Shown here one piece after another: positions 10,113 to 19,597 of a stretch of 64,000 bases of DNA (position 1 is the first letter of the stretch; the number at the start of each line of letters is the position of its first letter). The stretch is taken from assembly GCF_000209655.1 (NCBI RefSeq), contig NC_015458.1, forward strand, positions 496,001-560,000, given 5' to 3'. A program made the position numbers and the translations under genes. The DNA comes from Pusillimonas sp. T7-7. GTDB lineage: Bacteria > Pseudomonadota > Gammaproteobacteria > Burkholderiales > Burkholderiaceae_B. The notes under the pieces are model-generated. The model had not been told where the DNA came from. It saw only the letters and a program-made list of their open reading frames with translations, and searched no databases.

Positions 10113-10634
10113 TCATTCGCACAGCTCGGCCTGCAGGCCGAGCGATTGGCACAAGGCCAGCAGTTCTTCAGTTTGCTCGCGATACACCAGTACGAGCTGG
10201 AAGTCGTTGGTATAGCTTTCGCCAAAACTGATCAGACGATATTTGTTGTGATGAGCCAGCAATTGGCCGTCTACCCATTGATAGAAATCCGAGACAGTCT
10301 GGAAATCGTTATCGTCGTAAGGGTAGTCGGGCAGGGCGGGTTGTTCAAATGCGTCGACGATTTGTTCATATACTTCATCGACGGTATCGGCCACTGCAAA
10401 ATAGTCTTCCAGCTCGATGAACAGGATGAATGCCATTACGCCTTTAGGGTCGTATTGCGCCACTTTGGCCGCATCGGCACCGTAATGCTTACGCAACGTT
10501 TTTTCAGGCTCGGTCTGGGCCTGCAGGCAAATGCCGACTATCCGGCTGGCTTCATGCTCGTCGATATCGTTGCAGGATAGCAGTCCGACCAAATGGGTGA
10601 ATTGTTCCTGAACGAGCGTGTTTTCTGTATTCAT
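10113..10634 (-). CDS. Conserved hypothetical acidic protein, 173 aa
   Basis: I do not recognise this family. The protein is soluble-looking, strongly acidic and rich in aromatic residues, with no signal peptide or membrane segment. A Glu/Asp/Tyr-rich middle (LPDYPYDDNDFQTVSDFYQW) is followed by a basic, aromatic stretch. Typical codon use and a single clean frame argue that it is real. It starts six bases after the tex stop on the same strand, so it is probably cotranscribed with tex. Its last codons hold a perfect 20-bp palindrome facing the convergent trpS gene. Confidence 0.75.
   Translation of the reverse strand: MNTENTLVQEQFTHLVGLLSCNDIDEHEASRIVGICLQAQTEPEKTLRKHYGADAAKVAQYDPKGVMAFILFIELEDYFAVADTVDEVYEQIVDAFEQPALPDYPYDDNDFQTVSDFYQWVDGQLLAHHNKYRLISFGESYTNDFQLVLVYREQTEELLALCQSLGLQAELCE
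10124..10143. terminator. Perfect 20-bp palindrome at convergent trpS / hypothetical ends
   Basis: GCTCGGCCTG (10124-10133) is followed directly by its reverse complement CAGGCCGAGC (10134-10143), giving an 8-bp GC-rich stem with a TGCA loop on either transcript. It starts 18 bases after the trpS stop, inside the last codons of the opposing gene. There is no T-run on either side, so it is not a classical intrinsic terminator; a role as a transcript 3'-end barrier is inference. Confidence 0.45.
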
Positions 10635-10640
10635 AGCGTT

Positions 10641-13019
10641 TTATTTTTTGAGCTTTGCAAAGGCAGCTGCCATGGCGCCCTGGCCTTCGTTCTGGTCTGA
10701 ACGCGTATCGCTGCGGCGATGGTTGTCGCGGCGGGCGCCGCTGTTTGAGGCCGATTGGTCATTGCCGCGTCGTGCGGGCGGGGCATCGTCATTCAAACGC
10801 ATGGTCAGTCCAATACGCTTGCGTGCGGCGTCAACTTCCTGGACCTTGACCTTTACCATCTGGCCCACGCGTACGACATCGCGGGGATCCTTCACGAAGG
10901 TGTCAGACAGGGCCGAGATATGGACCAACCCATCCTGATGCACACCTACATCAACGAATGCGCCAAAGTTGGCCACGTTGGTGACCACGCCTTCCAGTAT
11001 CATGCCCGCGTGCAGGTCGTTGATGGTGTTGACACCTTCCTTGAACTGCGCTGTCTTGAACTCAGGACGTGGATCGCGTCCCGGTTTCTCCAGTTCAAGA
11101 AAAATATCTTTGACAGTGGGCAGGCCGAAGCGCTCGTCGGTGAATTCAGAGGGGGAAACGCCTTTCAGGGCACCAGCCTGACCCATGATTTGTTGTGCAT
11201 TGGCGCTGATTTTCTTGAGTATGCGCTCCACGATAGGATAGGCTTCCGGGTGTACCGACGAAGCGTCCAGGGGATTGTCGCCGTTGGGCACGCGTAAAAA
11301 ACCCGCTGCTTGTTCAAAAGACTTGTCGCCAAAACGCGGCACTTTCATCAAGGCCTTGCGATTGGGAAACGCGCCGTGGTCGTCGCGCCAAGCCACTATG
11401 TTTTTGGCCAGTGTGGCGTTCAGGCCCGACACTCGTGTCAATAATGGCGCCGAAGCGGTATTGACATCAACACCCACGGCGTTGACGCAATCTTCAATCA
11501 CGGTATTGAGGGATTGAGCCAGTTCCCGCTGGTTGACGTCGTGCTGATACTGCCCGACCCCTATGGCTTTGGGCTCAATCTTGACCAGCTCGGCCAAGGG
11601 ATCCTGCAAGCGTCTGGCAATGGATACCGCTCCGCGCAGGCTGACGTCCATGTCGGGAAACTCCTGGGCGGCAAGCTCGGATGCCGAATACACCGAAGCG
11701 CCGGCCTCAGACACGACCACACGGGTGAGCTTCAGATCAGGAAACTTTTCCTGCATGTCTGTCACGAGTTTTTCAGTTTCTCGCGAGGCGGTGCCATTGC
11801 CAATGGCGACCAGTTCAATCTTGTGCTTGGTGATCAGGGCAGCCAGTGTGTTGATGCTGCCTTCGCGGTCGCGGCGCGGCTCAAAGGGGTAAACGGTGCT
11901 GGTGGCGAGTACCTTGCCCGTGGCATCGATGGCGGCAACCTTGACGCCTGTACGTATGCCTGGGTCCAGCCCCAGCACCGTCTTGGGGCCGGCCGGCGCA
12001 GCCAGCAGCAAATCTTTCAGATTGGCGGCAAATACGCGTATGGCTTCTTGTTCGGCGGTGTCTCGCAGGCGCCCGATGAGTTCCGATTCGAAGGCGGTCA
12101 AAAGTTTGACACGCCATGTCCATCGGCACACTTCGCCCAACCAGCGCCCCCTGGATGACGCATCGATCGAGAAGTCAGCGCCCATGCGCAGGAAGTCGGC
12201 AATACGGCTTATGCAGGGGTGGGGTACTTGTGTCTCAAGTTCTGGATCCAGACCCAGGCGGATATCCAGTACGCCTTGTTGGCGACCTCGCAACAAAGCC
12301 AGAATCCGATGCGACGGCAGGGAGCGCAAAGTCTCGCTGAAGTCGAACCAGTCGCGGAAATTGTCACCGTCATTTTCCTTGCCGTCGACGACCTTGGAAT
12401 ACAGCAAGCCGGTACTCCAAAGGTGTTCGCGCAGATTGGCAAGCAGATCGGCGTTTTCGGCATAACGTTCGGCCAGGATATCGCGGGCGCCATCCAGCGC
12501 GCTTTTAGTATCGTTGACGGACGCCTCGGGGTTCAGGTAAGCCAGGGCCAGCGCTGCGGGATCGCAGGCGGTGTCATCCAGAATGGCATCAGCCAGCGGC
12601 TCCAGGCCTGCTTCGCGTGCGATCTGAGCCCGTGTGCGACGCTTGGGTTTGTATGGCGCATACAAATCTTCCAGGCGTTGTTTGGTGTCGGCACTGGTGA
12701 TTTCCTGTTGTAGTTCGGGTGTCAGTTTGCCTTGCTGTCCAATGGAATCGAGGATGGCAATACGGCGACTTTCAAGCTCGCGAATATAGACCAGGCGCAG
12801 TTCCAGCGTACGCAGCACCGTGTCATCCAGGCCGCCAGTGGCTTCTTTGCGATACCGGGCAATAAAGGGTACCGTGGCGCCGCCATCCAGCAACTCGACT
12901 GTTGCCGCGATCTGTACGGGCCGTACACCGAGTTCGCTGGCCAGCAACGCCACGATGCGAGCGGGATCCACACCCGTCGTGGTGGAGTCTGATAGTGATG
13001 AAGCAGAAGTCGTAGTCAT
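10641..13019 (-). CDS. tex: Tex-family RNA-binding transcription accessory protein
   Basis: Cytosolic nucleic-acid-binding protein of the Tex family, first studied in Bordetella pertussis for toxin-gene expression. The protein has 792 residues. An N-terminal helical region contains [21 protein letters not shown]; the YqgF/RNase H-like domain shows [14 protein letters not shown] near residue 350; a helix-hairpin-helix region follows ([19 protein letters not shown]); an S1 domain ([20 protein letters not shown]) lies near 670-738. The tail is low-complexity and rich in Arg, Asp and Asn. An upstream in-frame start at 13055 adds a hydrophobic 12-residue stretch; MTTTSASS at 13019 is preferred. 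Confidence 0.95.
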   Translation of the reverse strand: MTTTSASSLSDSTTTGVDPARIVALLASELGVRPVQIAATVELLDGGATVPFIARYRKEATGGLDDTVLRTLELRLVYIRELESRRIAILDSIGQQGKLTPELQQEITSADTKQRLEDLYAPYKPKRRTRAQIAREAGLEPLADAILDDTACDPAALALAYLNPEASVNDTKSALDGARDILAERYAENADLLANLREHLWSTGLLYSKVVDGKENDGDNFRDWFDFSETLRSLPSHRILALLRGRQQGVLDIRLGLDPELETQVPHPCISRIADFLRMGADFSIDASSRGRWLGEVCRWTWRVKLLTAFESELIGRLRDTAEQEAIRVFAANLKDLLLAAPAGPKTVLGLDPGIRTGVKVAAIDATGKVLATSTVYPFEPRRDREGSINTLAALITKHKIELVAIGNGTASRETEKLVTDMQEKFPDLKLTRVVVSEAGASVYSASELAAQEFPDMDVSLRGAVSIARRLQDPLAELVKIEPKAIGVGQYQHDVNQRELAQSLNTVIEDCVNAVGVDVNTASAPLLTRVSGLNATLAKNIVAWRDDHGAFPNRKALMKVPRFGDKSFEQAAGFLRVPNGDNPLDASSVHPEAYPIVERILKKISANAQQIMGQAGALKGVSPSEFTDERFGLPTVKDIFLELEKPGRDPRPEFKTAQFKEGVNTINDLHAGMILEGVVTNVANFGAFVDVGVHQDGLVHISALSDTFVKDPRDVVRVGQMVKVKVQEVDAARKRIGLTMRLNDDAPPARRGNDQSASNSGARRDNHRRSDTRSDQNEGQGAMAAAFAKLKK

Positions 13020-13187
13020 GGGCACGTAAAAAAAAACAAGAAACACGCGGCGCATTTTGCCACATTGACCCCTTGCCCGAAAAATTGCCGGGTATCATCT
13101 TATGTGGATGCTTTCAGGGGAACGGCATACTTTACCCCGTTTGGCTGGCCGTTCAGGCGGCATGGCCCGCTTTCTTTTCTATTTTTA

Positions 13188-15218
13188 ATGCTTTTACAAG
13201 AACTTTCCGATATTTTTGCCGCCGATGGACCATTGGCACAGGCTGCGCCGGGCTATCGCCCCAGAAAGGCGCAGTTGGAGCTCGCCCAGGCGATCGAAGA
13301 CACATTACGCAATCATGCCACGCTCATCGCCGAGGCCGGCACGGGTACAGGAAAAACCTGGGCATACCTGGTTCCCGCTTTTTTAAGCGGCAGCAAAGTA
13401 CTGGTTTCAACGGGTACCCGCACCTTGCAAGACCAGTTGTTCCGGCGCGATCTGCCGCGCTTGCGCAATGCGCTGGCCTTGCCTATTTCGGTGGCCCTTC
13501 TCAAGGGGCGCGGCAATTACGTCTGCCATTACCATCTGGAGCGCCTGTCGGGCGATGAACGCGCACTTAAGTCACGGTCTGAGATGGGACAGCTGCGCCA
13601 GATCCAGGTATTTGCCCAGCAATCCAAAACGGGCGACCGCAGTGACCTGTCCGACGTCCCCGAAGATGCGGACATCTGGGGGCGGGTGACCTCTACGCGT
13701 GAAAATTGCCTCGGCCAGGAATGCCCGCATGTGCGCGACTGCTTTGTACTCAAGGCGCGGCGCCAGGCCCAGGATGCCGATTTGGTGGTCGTGAACCATG
13801 CCTTGTTCATGGCTGATCTGGCCCTGCGCGAAGAGGGTATTACCGATCTACTGCCCACCGTCGAATTGGTGGTGTTTGACGAGGCGCATCAATTGCCCGA
13901 CATCGCCACGCGTTTTCTGGGTACCAGTGTTTCATCGCATCAGTTGCTGGATCTGGCACGTGTGGCCGAGGCTGCTGGCCTGGCCCATGCGCGCGAGTCG
14001 ACCAACTGGAGCGAGGCGGGCAAGCGTATAGAACATGCGGCACGGGCATTGCGTCTGGCTGCTGCACCCATCGAGAAAATGCCAGGGCGCAAAGCCACTT
14101 TCCAGGCTATTCCCAACCCTGAAGAATTTGATGCCGCACTGGATGAACTATTGAGTGTGCTGGATCACAGTATCAAGCTGCTGAGCGTCGTCAGTGAAAA
14201 ACACCCGGACCTGGCGGCTACGGCTAAAACCTGTCTGGATATCCGGGCCAAGCTCTATCAGTGGACTCAACCCGACCGCCAGGGTAATAATGCGCTCAAA
14301 CCGACGGGCGTCGATGCAGACTCAGGCGGGCAAGAGGCCGAAGGCAAGGATACGGGTGCGGCGGTACGCTGGGTAGAACATAGCCTGCACCATATGCGGC
14401 TGCATAGCGCTCCCTTATCGGTGGCGCAGATTTTTTCGCGTTATCGTGGCAAAGACCAGGCCTGGGTGTTGACTTCGGCCACGCTGTCCGTGCATGGCGA
14501 TTTTGGACATTTCCTTCGGCAATTGGGTCTGTGGGATGCTCAAACGCTTAGCTGGGAGTCGCCGTTCGACTATGCCGCGCAAGGTGTGCTGTACGTACCC
14601 AAAACCTTGCCGCTGCCCAGCGACAGAAACTTCAATGAACGCTTTGTCGATGCCTTGATGCCATTGATCAAGGTTTCTACTGGCGGTGTGCTGGTGCTGT
14701 GTACGACCTTGCGGGCCGTTGACAGAATTGCTGAAATGCTGAGCGAGCGCTTTGAAGATGACGGCATAGAGCGCTTGCTGTTGCGTCAGGGGGAAAGCTC
14801 GCGACGCGCGCTGCTGGAGCGTTTTCGCGCCGGCAGTAATGCAGTGCTGGTCGGGAGTGCCAGTTTCTGGGAAGGCATAGACGTGCCCGGCGACGCACTG
14901 ACTTTGGTGGCGATCGATAAATTGCCTTTTGCACCGCCCGATGACCCTGTGCTTGAGGCTCGCCTGAACTTGTGTCGTAGCCAAGGAGGTAACCCGTTCA
15001 TGGAATACCAACTGCCCGAAGCAGCCATTGCGTTAAAGCAGGGTGCGGGCCGGCTGATCAGGTCGGAACTGGATTGGGGGGTGCTGATGGTGGGGGACAC
15101 GCGCATGATAGACAAGCCTTACGGCCGTCTGCTGTGGCGTGGCCTGCCACCGTTCGCGCGCACACGCGAGCCGGGGCAGGCTGTGGATTTCCTGCTTGGG
15201 AAGCAGGAAGCAAGCTGA
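13188..15218 (+). CDS. yoaA: YoaA/DinG-family iron-sulfur DNA helicase
   Basis: Superfamily 2 XPD-like 5'-3' helicase; the E. coli relative YoaA takes part in DNA repair with the polymerase III chi subunit. 676 residues. The N-terminus FAADGPLAQAAPGYRPRKAQ is typical of YoaA. Walker A is EAGTGTGKTWAYL (about 48-60), Walker B is the DEAH box in VVFDEAHQLPD near 231, and the [4Fe-4S] ligands are a Cys near 112 (GNYVCHYH) plus three in NCLGQECPHVRDCF (about 174-185). C-terminal motifs SFWEGIDVPG and QGAGRLIRSELDWG are intact. The ATG at 13188 follows the gap after tex. Two ORF-internal starts upstream have no conserved sequence. Confidence 0.93.
   Translation: MLLQELSDIFAADGPLAQAAPGYRPRKAQLELAQAIEDTLRNHATLIAEAGTGTGKTWAYLVPAFLSGSKVLVSTGTRTLQDQLFRRDLPRLRNALALPISVALLKGRGNYVCHYHLERLSGDERALKSRSEMGQLRQIQVFAQQSKTGDRSDLSDVPEDADIWGRVTSTRENCLGQECPHVRDCFVLKARRQAQDADLVVVNHALFMADLALREEGITDLLPTVELVVFDEAHQLPDIATRFLGTSVSSHQLLDLARVAEAAGLAHARESTNWSEAGKRIEHAARALRLAAAPIEKMPGRKATFQAIPNPEEFDAALDELLSVLDHSIKLLSVVSEKHPDLAATAKTCLDIRAKLYQWTQPDRQGNNALKPTGVDADSGGQEAEGKDTGAAVRWVEHSLHHMRLHSAPLSVAQIFSRYRGKDQAWVLTSATLSVHGDFGHFLRQLGLWDAQTLSWESPFDYAAQGVLYVPKTLPLPSDRNFNERFVDALMPLIKVSTGGVLVLCTTLRAVDRIAEMLSERFEDDGIERLLLRQGESSRRALLERFRAGSNAVLVGSASFWEGIDVPGDALTLVAIDKLPFAPPDDPVLEARLNLCRSQGGNPFMEYQLPEAAIALKQGAGRLIRSELDWGVLMVGDTRMIDKPYGRLLWRGLPPFARTREPGQAVDFLLGKQEAS
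15189..15209 (+). terminator. 9-bp inverted repeat at the end of yoaA
   Basis: TTCCTGCTT (15189-15197), loop GGG, AAGCAGGAA (15201-15209) form a perfect 9-bp stem within the last codons of yoaA, one gene end away from the convergent bamD whose stop is two bases further. No T-run follows on either strand. Like the palindrome at 10124-10143, it may mark or protect transcript ends; this is inference. Confidence 0.4.
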
Positions 15219-15219
15219 A

Positions 15220-16068
15220 TCAGAACCAGTTGATTGGGTTCCACAGACTGCCGCCAGGCTCTTCCAGGCCTTGCTCGTAATATTTGCTGTTGGGGAAGTT
15301 CTCGTCCAACACTCGCTTGGCATCGTCCCGCAGTTCGGGAAGCTGAAGCTTGTCGTAGGCCAACACCATAATGTAGAGCGCCTTTTCGGATGCCGGCACG
15401 CCTTGGAAGTCTGTAACCACGGTCTGTGCGCGGTTGATTGCCGCCACGTAGGCGCCACGCTCATAGTAGTACGTAGCCACATGCACTTCGTTTTGGGCAA
15501 TGGTGTTCACAAGCCAGGTGACGCGCTTTTTCGCGTCAGCGGTGTAGCGGCTGTCGGGATAGCGGGCTATAAGCTCGTTGAATGAGTCATAGGATTCACG
15601 CAAGCCTTTGGGGTCGCGCTCGCTTGGGTCTTGGCGGGTGATATTCGTGAATGAGGCGCTGGGTGGTGTGAAGGTGACCAGGCCTTTCAGGTAAAGCATG
15701 TAGTCCGTACCAGGATGGTTCGGGTATTGCTGCTGGAAGCGGTCGATGGCGGCCAGCGCCTGCTCGGGCTCGCCGTCTTTCCAGTTGACATAAGCTTGAT
15801 CGATGAGCGCCTGCTGGGCATATCCGCCAAACGGGTAGCGCGCTTCAATGGCCTCGAGGCGAGTGCGTGCGTCGTTCCAGTTTCCGGCACTGATTTCGGC
15901 ACGTGCGTCCTGATACAGGCGCTCGGCGCTCCAGCCCGTAGTGGGGTCTTTTTCAACCTTGGTAGAGCCGCAGCCGGCAATCAGGATTGCGGCCACGAGG
16001 GCGATCGCGGTACGCCCTAAACGAGTAAGGCCGGAAAATCGGGGTTGATTCAGCTTGGTACGAGTCAC
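15220..16068 (-). CDS. bamD: Outer-membrane assembly lipoprotein BamD
   Basis: Essential lipoprotein of the BAM complex that inserts beta-barrel proteins into the outer membrane. The 282-residue protein begins with a basic segment, a hydrophobic stretch (TAIALVAAILIAG) and a lipobox cysteine at residue 33, so it is a lipidated, exported protein. TPR-like repeats follow (AERLYQDARAEISAGNWNDA, RYPFGGYAQQALIDQAY, YPNHPGTDYMLYLKGL). I chose the GTG at 16068 because AAGGA lies seven bases before it and it gives a normal lipoprotein signal. The ATG at 16119 would overlap the divergent rluD start and yields an overly long leader. Confidence 0.93.
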   Translation of the reverse strand: MTRTKLNQPRFSGLTRLGRTAIALVAAILIAGCGSTKVEKDPTTGWSAERLYQDARAEISAGNWNDARTRLEAIEARYPFGGYAQQALIDQAYVNWKDGEPEQALAAIDRFQQQYPNHPGTDYMLYLKGLVTFTPPSASFTNITRQDPSERDPKGLRESYDSFNELIARYPDSRYTADAKKRVTWLVNTIAQNEVHVATYYYERGAYVAAINRAQTVVTDFQGVPASEKALYIMVLAYDKLQLPELRDDAKRVLDENFPNSKYYEQGLEEPGGSLWNPINWF

Positions 16069-16117
16069 AAAAGCGTCCTTGGTGTTAGCATGCAGGCTGA
16101 TTATATGATTTGTCGCC

Positions 16118-17077
16118 ATGACTGACACAGATATCACCAAAGAAAGTTTGGCGGCGCCTGAACCGCTGGAATTCCTGGTGCCGTACACGGCCTTGCCCGA
16201 GCGGCTCGACAAGGTCATTGCGCGGCTGATTCCCGAGCATTCCCGCAGCAGGTTACAGGGTTGGATAGAAGCCGGGCATGTGCTGGTCAACGGCCAGCCG
16301 GGCCGTGTCAAGCAAATGGCCAATCCGGGCGACAAACTGGTGGTCTGGGAGCAGGCTCCGCCTGAAGCGCTGGCCTTTACCCCCGAAGACGTCGATTTCC
16401 AGGTCGTGGACCAAAGCTCCGACTGGATCGTCGTGAACAAGCCGGCTGGCCTGGTTACCCACCCGGGTGCTGGAAACTGGAGCGGCACCTTGCTTAACGG
16501 CCTGCTTTATCGCTACCCCGAGCTCGCCACCGTGGCCCGTGCGGGCATTGTGCATCGTCTTGACAAAGACACCTCGGGATTACTGGTGGTGGCCCGCCAC
16601 GAGAAAGCACAGACGCATCTGATCAGGCAGTTGCAGGCACGTAGTGTGAGCCGGGAATATGTTGCTTTGGTGCACGGTCTGCTGACCCGGCCGGGTAGCG
16701 TCAAGTTGGCCATAGGCCGCGACACCCGCGTGCCGGTACGCATGGCCGTAGAGCCTGCAATAGCGCCCAAGCCCGCCGTTACGCATTATGCTCCGGTCCG
16801 TGCGGGGCGTATTGACGATGCTGCTGTAACGGAAGTGGCCTGCAAACTCGAGACCGGCCGTACGCACCAGATACGCGTGCACATGATGAGCCTGCACCAC
16901 CCCCTCGTAGCCGATGCCCTGTACGGAGGCAAAGCCTTAGGAGGGGCTTCACGGCAGCTGCTGCATGCCAGGGCGCTGAGCTTTGATGACTACGGCAGCG
17001 GTCAGCGGGTATCGTTTGTGGCGAGCTTGGCTGCTGATTTTCAGCAAGTTTTGGACGACATCGCATGGAACACCTGA
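16118..17077 (+). CDS. rluD: 23S rRNA pseudouridine synthase RluD
   Basis: Makes pseudouridines 1911, 1915 and 1917 in helix 69 of 23S rRNA, by family assignment. The 319-residue protein has an N-terminal S4 RNA-binding domain (RLDKVIARLIPEHSRSRLQG, then GHVLVNGQ) and the RluA-type catalytic core IVHRLDKDTSGLLVVARHE with the catalytic Asp near residue 149. RTHQIRVHM toward the C-terminus is the conserved substrate-binding motif. It is divergent from bamD across only 49 bases, and its last 13 bases overlap pgeF, indicating translational coupling. Confidence 0.95.
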   Translation: MTDTDITKESLAAPEPLEFLVPYTALPERLDKVIARLIPEHSRSRLQGWIEAGHVLVNGQPGRVKQMANPGDKLVVWEQAPPEALAFTPEDVDFQVVDQSSDWIVVNKPAGLVTHPGAGNWSGTLLNGLLYRYPELATVARAGIVHRLDKDTSGLLVVARHEKAQTHLIRQLQARSVSREYVALVHGLLTRPGSVKLAIGRDTRVPVRMAVEPAIAPKPAVTHYAPVRAGRIDDAAVTEVACKLETGRTHQIRVHMMSLHHPLVADALYGGKALGGASRQLLHARALSFDDYGSGQRVSFVASLAADFQQVLDDIAWNT

Positions 17078-17838
17078 CACAAGCTTCGCTGCCTACGGTA
17101 AGCGGCCAGCCATGGCCGGGCATAAATTATTTCTGTACCACCCGGCAAGGTGGGGTGAGCACCGGACCATGGGCATCGTTCAACCTGGGCGCCCACGCCG
17201 GCGACGAACACGATGCCGTCAACAATAACCGTCAGCGCTTGCGTGCGATGTTGCCTGGTGATCCCGTCTGGTTGAAGCAGGTGCACGGGGCCGAGGTCTT
17301 TGATGCCGATGAGGTTGCGATGCAGGGACCGGTGAATGATCTGCCGGTGGCTGATGCTGCCGTTACGCTGCAAACCAACCGTGTGCTGGCAATCATGACG
17401 GCAGATTGCTTGCCTGTGGTGCTGGCCAGTACCGACGGTCAGGCGCTGGGTGTGGCGCACGCGGGCTGGCGTGGGCTGGCGGCCGGGGTGCTCGAGAACA
17501 CCCTGTACGCCTTGCGTCGCCGCCTGCCGGGCAATTCGGCGTGGCGAGCCTGGATAGGGCCAGCCATCAGTCAGCCTTGTTTTGAGGTCGGGGCCGATGT
17601 ATACGAGGCGTTTACTGAGGCCGACCCCCACAGCGCTGTATTTTTTACGCCTGAAAAGACAGATGGAAAATGGTTGGCGGATTTACCAGGCCTGGCGCGG
17701 CACCGCCTGCTCAAGGTAGGGGTTGAAACAATAGAGCTGAGTGATCAGTGTACTGTTAATCAGGCTGACATGTTCTACTCTTATCGTCGCGATGCCGCGA
17801 CCGGGCGCATGGCTACCCTGGCGTGGAGAACCGGGTAG
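17065..17838 (+). CDS. pgeF: PgeF/YfiH laccase-domain protein (peptidoglycan editing / purine nucleoside phosphorylase)
   Basis: Member of the DUF152/LACC1 family. Relatives are reported as zinc-dependent purine nucleoside phosphorylases, and E. coli YfiH corrects misincorporated L-Ser in peptidoglycan precursors; which activity dominates here cannot be read from sequence. 257 residues, normal length. The metal and catalytic residues are visible: His74 in LKQVHGAEV, Cys115 in TADCLPVV, His132 in GVAHAGWRGLAAGV. The start overlaps the end of rluD in another frame, the order rluD-pgeF being common in proteobacteria. Confidence 0.93.
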   Translation: MEHLTQASLPTVSGQPWPGINYFCTTRQGGVSTGPWASFNLGAHAGDEHDAVNNNRQRLRAMLPGDPVWLKQVHGAEVFDADEVAMQGPVNDLPVADAAVTLQTNRVLAIMTADCLPVVLASTDGQALGVAHAGWRGLAAGVLENTLYALRRRLPGNSAWRAWIGPAISQPCFEVGADVYEAFTEADPHSAVFFTPEKTDGKWLADLPGLARHRLLKVGVETIELSDQCTVNQADMFYSYRRDAATGRMATLAWRTG

Positions 17839-17872
17839 CGTGTCATCAAGTCACGATAGCGACTTACCCTGA

Positions 17873-17902
17873 TTGACAGGTTTTCAAATGCCCTCCAACA
17901 TT
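17873..17902 (+). promoter_or_regulatory. Candidate sigma-70 promoter of phaC
   Basis: A perfect -35 hexamer TTGACA (17873-17878) is followed after 18 bases by AACATT (17897-17902), a weak -10. It lies 38 bases before the phaC start, whose ribosome-binding site reads AAGGTG. The weak -10 suggests modest or regulated use. Confidence 0.4.
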
Positions 17903-17939
17903 CAAGCCAAGCGTAGGGATTTTGTAAGGTGCATGTATC

Positions 17940-19571
17940 GTGAGTAATCCGTTTTCTTCAGAATGGCCAGTTCCGGTAAGTATCGCGCCTGACAAGCTCA
18001 CAGAAATCCAAGCGGAATTTGTGCGCGAATGGTTGCGTATTACTGAAAGTTTGCAGCAAGGTGAACTGGCTCCGCCAGTTGATCGCCGCTTTGCTTCCAA
18101 GGCTTGGGCAGCCAGTCCTGCTTCGCTGCTTGCCGCTCATACCTATCTGTTGTCGGCCAAAGCCATGGATCAAATGGTCGATGCGCTCCAGGTCAGCGAG
18201 CCCGTTCGCAACCGCCTGCGTTTTTCCACCATGCAATGGACAGAAGCCATTGCGCCGTCCAATTTCATGGCAACCAACCCCGATGTTCAGCAGGCGCTGC
18301 TTGAAACCGAAGGGCAGTCTTTGCGCAAAGGTATGGACAACCTGTTCAAAGATTTGCAAAAAGGCCGGCTCAGTCAAACTGACGAATCCAAGTTCGAACT
18401 TGGAAAAAATGTAGCCACTACGGCTGGCTCGGTGGTGTATCAAAACCAGGTCATGCAGCTTATTCAGTATGCACCTGCCACCGACAAAGTACACAAGATT
18501 CCATTGCTGCTCGTTCCTCCTTGCATTAACAAATACTACATTCTCGACCTTCAACCCGAAAATTCATTCGTCAGGCATGCGGTCGAGCAGGGCTTTACCG
18601 TATTTTTGGTTTCGTGGCGCAATCCGCTGACTTCCGATAGCGATGGCATCGATAACGCAACCTGGGCCGACTACCTGCAGCATGGTGTATTGCAGGCCAT
18701 AGACGTGGTTTGCGCCGTCTCCCGGCAAAAGCAAATCAATGCCCTGGGGTTTTGCGTGGGCGGTACTTTGCTGGCTTCGGCGCTCTCACTGGCGCATGCC
18801 CAGGGCAAAGACCCTGTCAGCTCGCTCACCTTATTGACCACATTGCTTGATTTCGAAGAAACCGGTGTGCTTGATGTTTTTGTGGACGAATACCAGGTGC
18901 AGTCGCGCGAGCGCCAGCTTGGCAAGGGCGGCCTGATGTTCGCACGCGAGTTGGCCACTACATTTTCCTTCTTGCGTCCAAACGAGCTGGTCTGGAATTA
19001 TGTCGTGGGCAACTACCTTAAGGGCGAGGCGCCACCCGCTTTTGACCTTTTGCACTGGAATGCAGACGGCACCAATCTTCCAGGGCCTTTTTTCGCCTGG
19101 TATTTCCGCAACACCTATCTTGAAAACAACCTGAAGATTCCGGGGCGTGTTCAGATCGATGGTTATCCGCTAGACCTCAGCACGCTGTCCATGCCTGCCT
19201 ATATTTACAGCTCGCGAGAAGATCATATCGTTCCCTGGCATTCTGCGTATGCAAGCAGCAATATTTTGCGCGGCCCCATACGTTTTATTCTGGGCGCTTC
19301 GGGCCATATAGCCGGCGTCATCAACCCGCCGGCCAAAAAGCGTCGTTGCTATTGGGCGCAAGATGTTGCGTCGGAGCATGGTGATATGCCCGGTAATCCC
19401 GAAAACTGGCTGAGCAATGCCGACGAGCGTGCCGGAAGCTGGTGGCCCGACTGGTGCAACTGGCTGGCTGGCCATTCAGGGTCTCTGGTTCGTGCACCGG
19501 CCAAGCTTGGCAATACACGCTATACACCTCTTGAAGAAGCACCCGGAAGCTATGTAAAGCTGCGGGCGTAG
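17940..19571 (+). CDS. phaC: Class I poly(3-hydroxyalkanoate) synthase
   Basis: Polymerises (R)-3-hydroxyacyl-CoA into storage polyester on granules. 543 residues, somewhat shorter than the 589-residue Cupriavidus PhaC, mainly at the variable N-terminus. The catalytic triad is visible: Cys272 in GFCVGGT (lipase-like box), Asp428 in SREDHIVPW and His456 in ASGHIAGVINPP. The start is a GTG; the nearby ATG at 17933 meets a stop after four codons, so GTG is forced, with AAGGTG upstream. It heads phaC-phaB-phaR. Confidence 0.95.
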   Translation: MSNPFSSEWPVPVSIAPDKLTEIQAEFVREWLRITESLQQGELAPPVDRRFASKAWAASPASLLAAHTYLLSAKAMDQMVDALQVSEPVRNRLRFSTMQWTEAIAPSNFMATNPDVQQALLETEGQSLRKGMDNLFKDLQKGRLSQTDESKFELGKNVATTAGSVVYQNQVMQLIQYAPATDKVHKIPLLLVPPCINKYYILDLQPENSFVRHAVEQGFTVFLVSWRNPLTSDSDGIDNATWADYLQHGVLQAIDVVCAVSRQKQINALGFCVGGTLLASALSLAHAQGKDPVSSLTLLTTLLDFEETGVLDVFVDEYQVQSRERQLGKGGLMFARELATTFSFLRPNELVWNYVVGNYLKGEAPPAFDLLHWNADGTNLPGPFFAWYFRNTYLENNLKIPGRVQIDGYPLDLSTLSMPAYIYSSREDHIVPWHSAYASSNILRGPIRFILGASGHIAGVINPPAKKRRCYWAQDVASEHGDMPGNPENWLSNADERAGSWWPDWCNWLAGHSGSLVRAPAKLGNTRYTPLEEAPGSYVKLRA

Positions 19572-19597
19572 TGAATAAAACAACCAAGGAGAAAAAA

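Noticed and set aside
16069..16119. Longer bamD start at ATG 16119
   Set aside because: It overlaps the rluD start and gives an atypical leader; GTG at 16068 has AAGGA correctly spaced and a normal lipoprotein signal.
17864..17940. Short ATG start for phaC at 17933
   Set aside because: It meets a stop codon after four codons; GTG at 17940 is the workable start.
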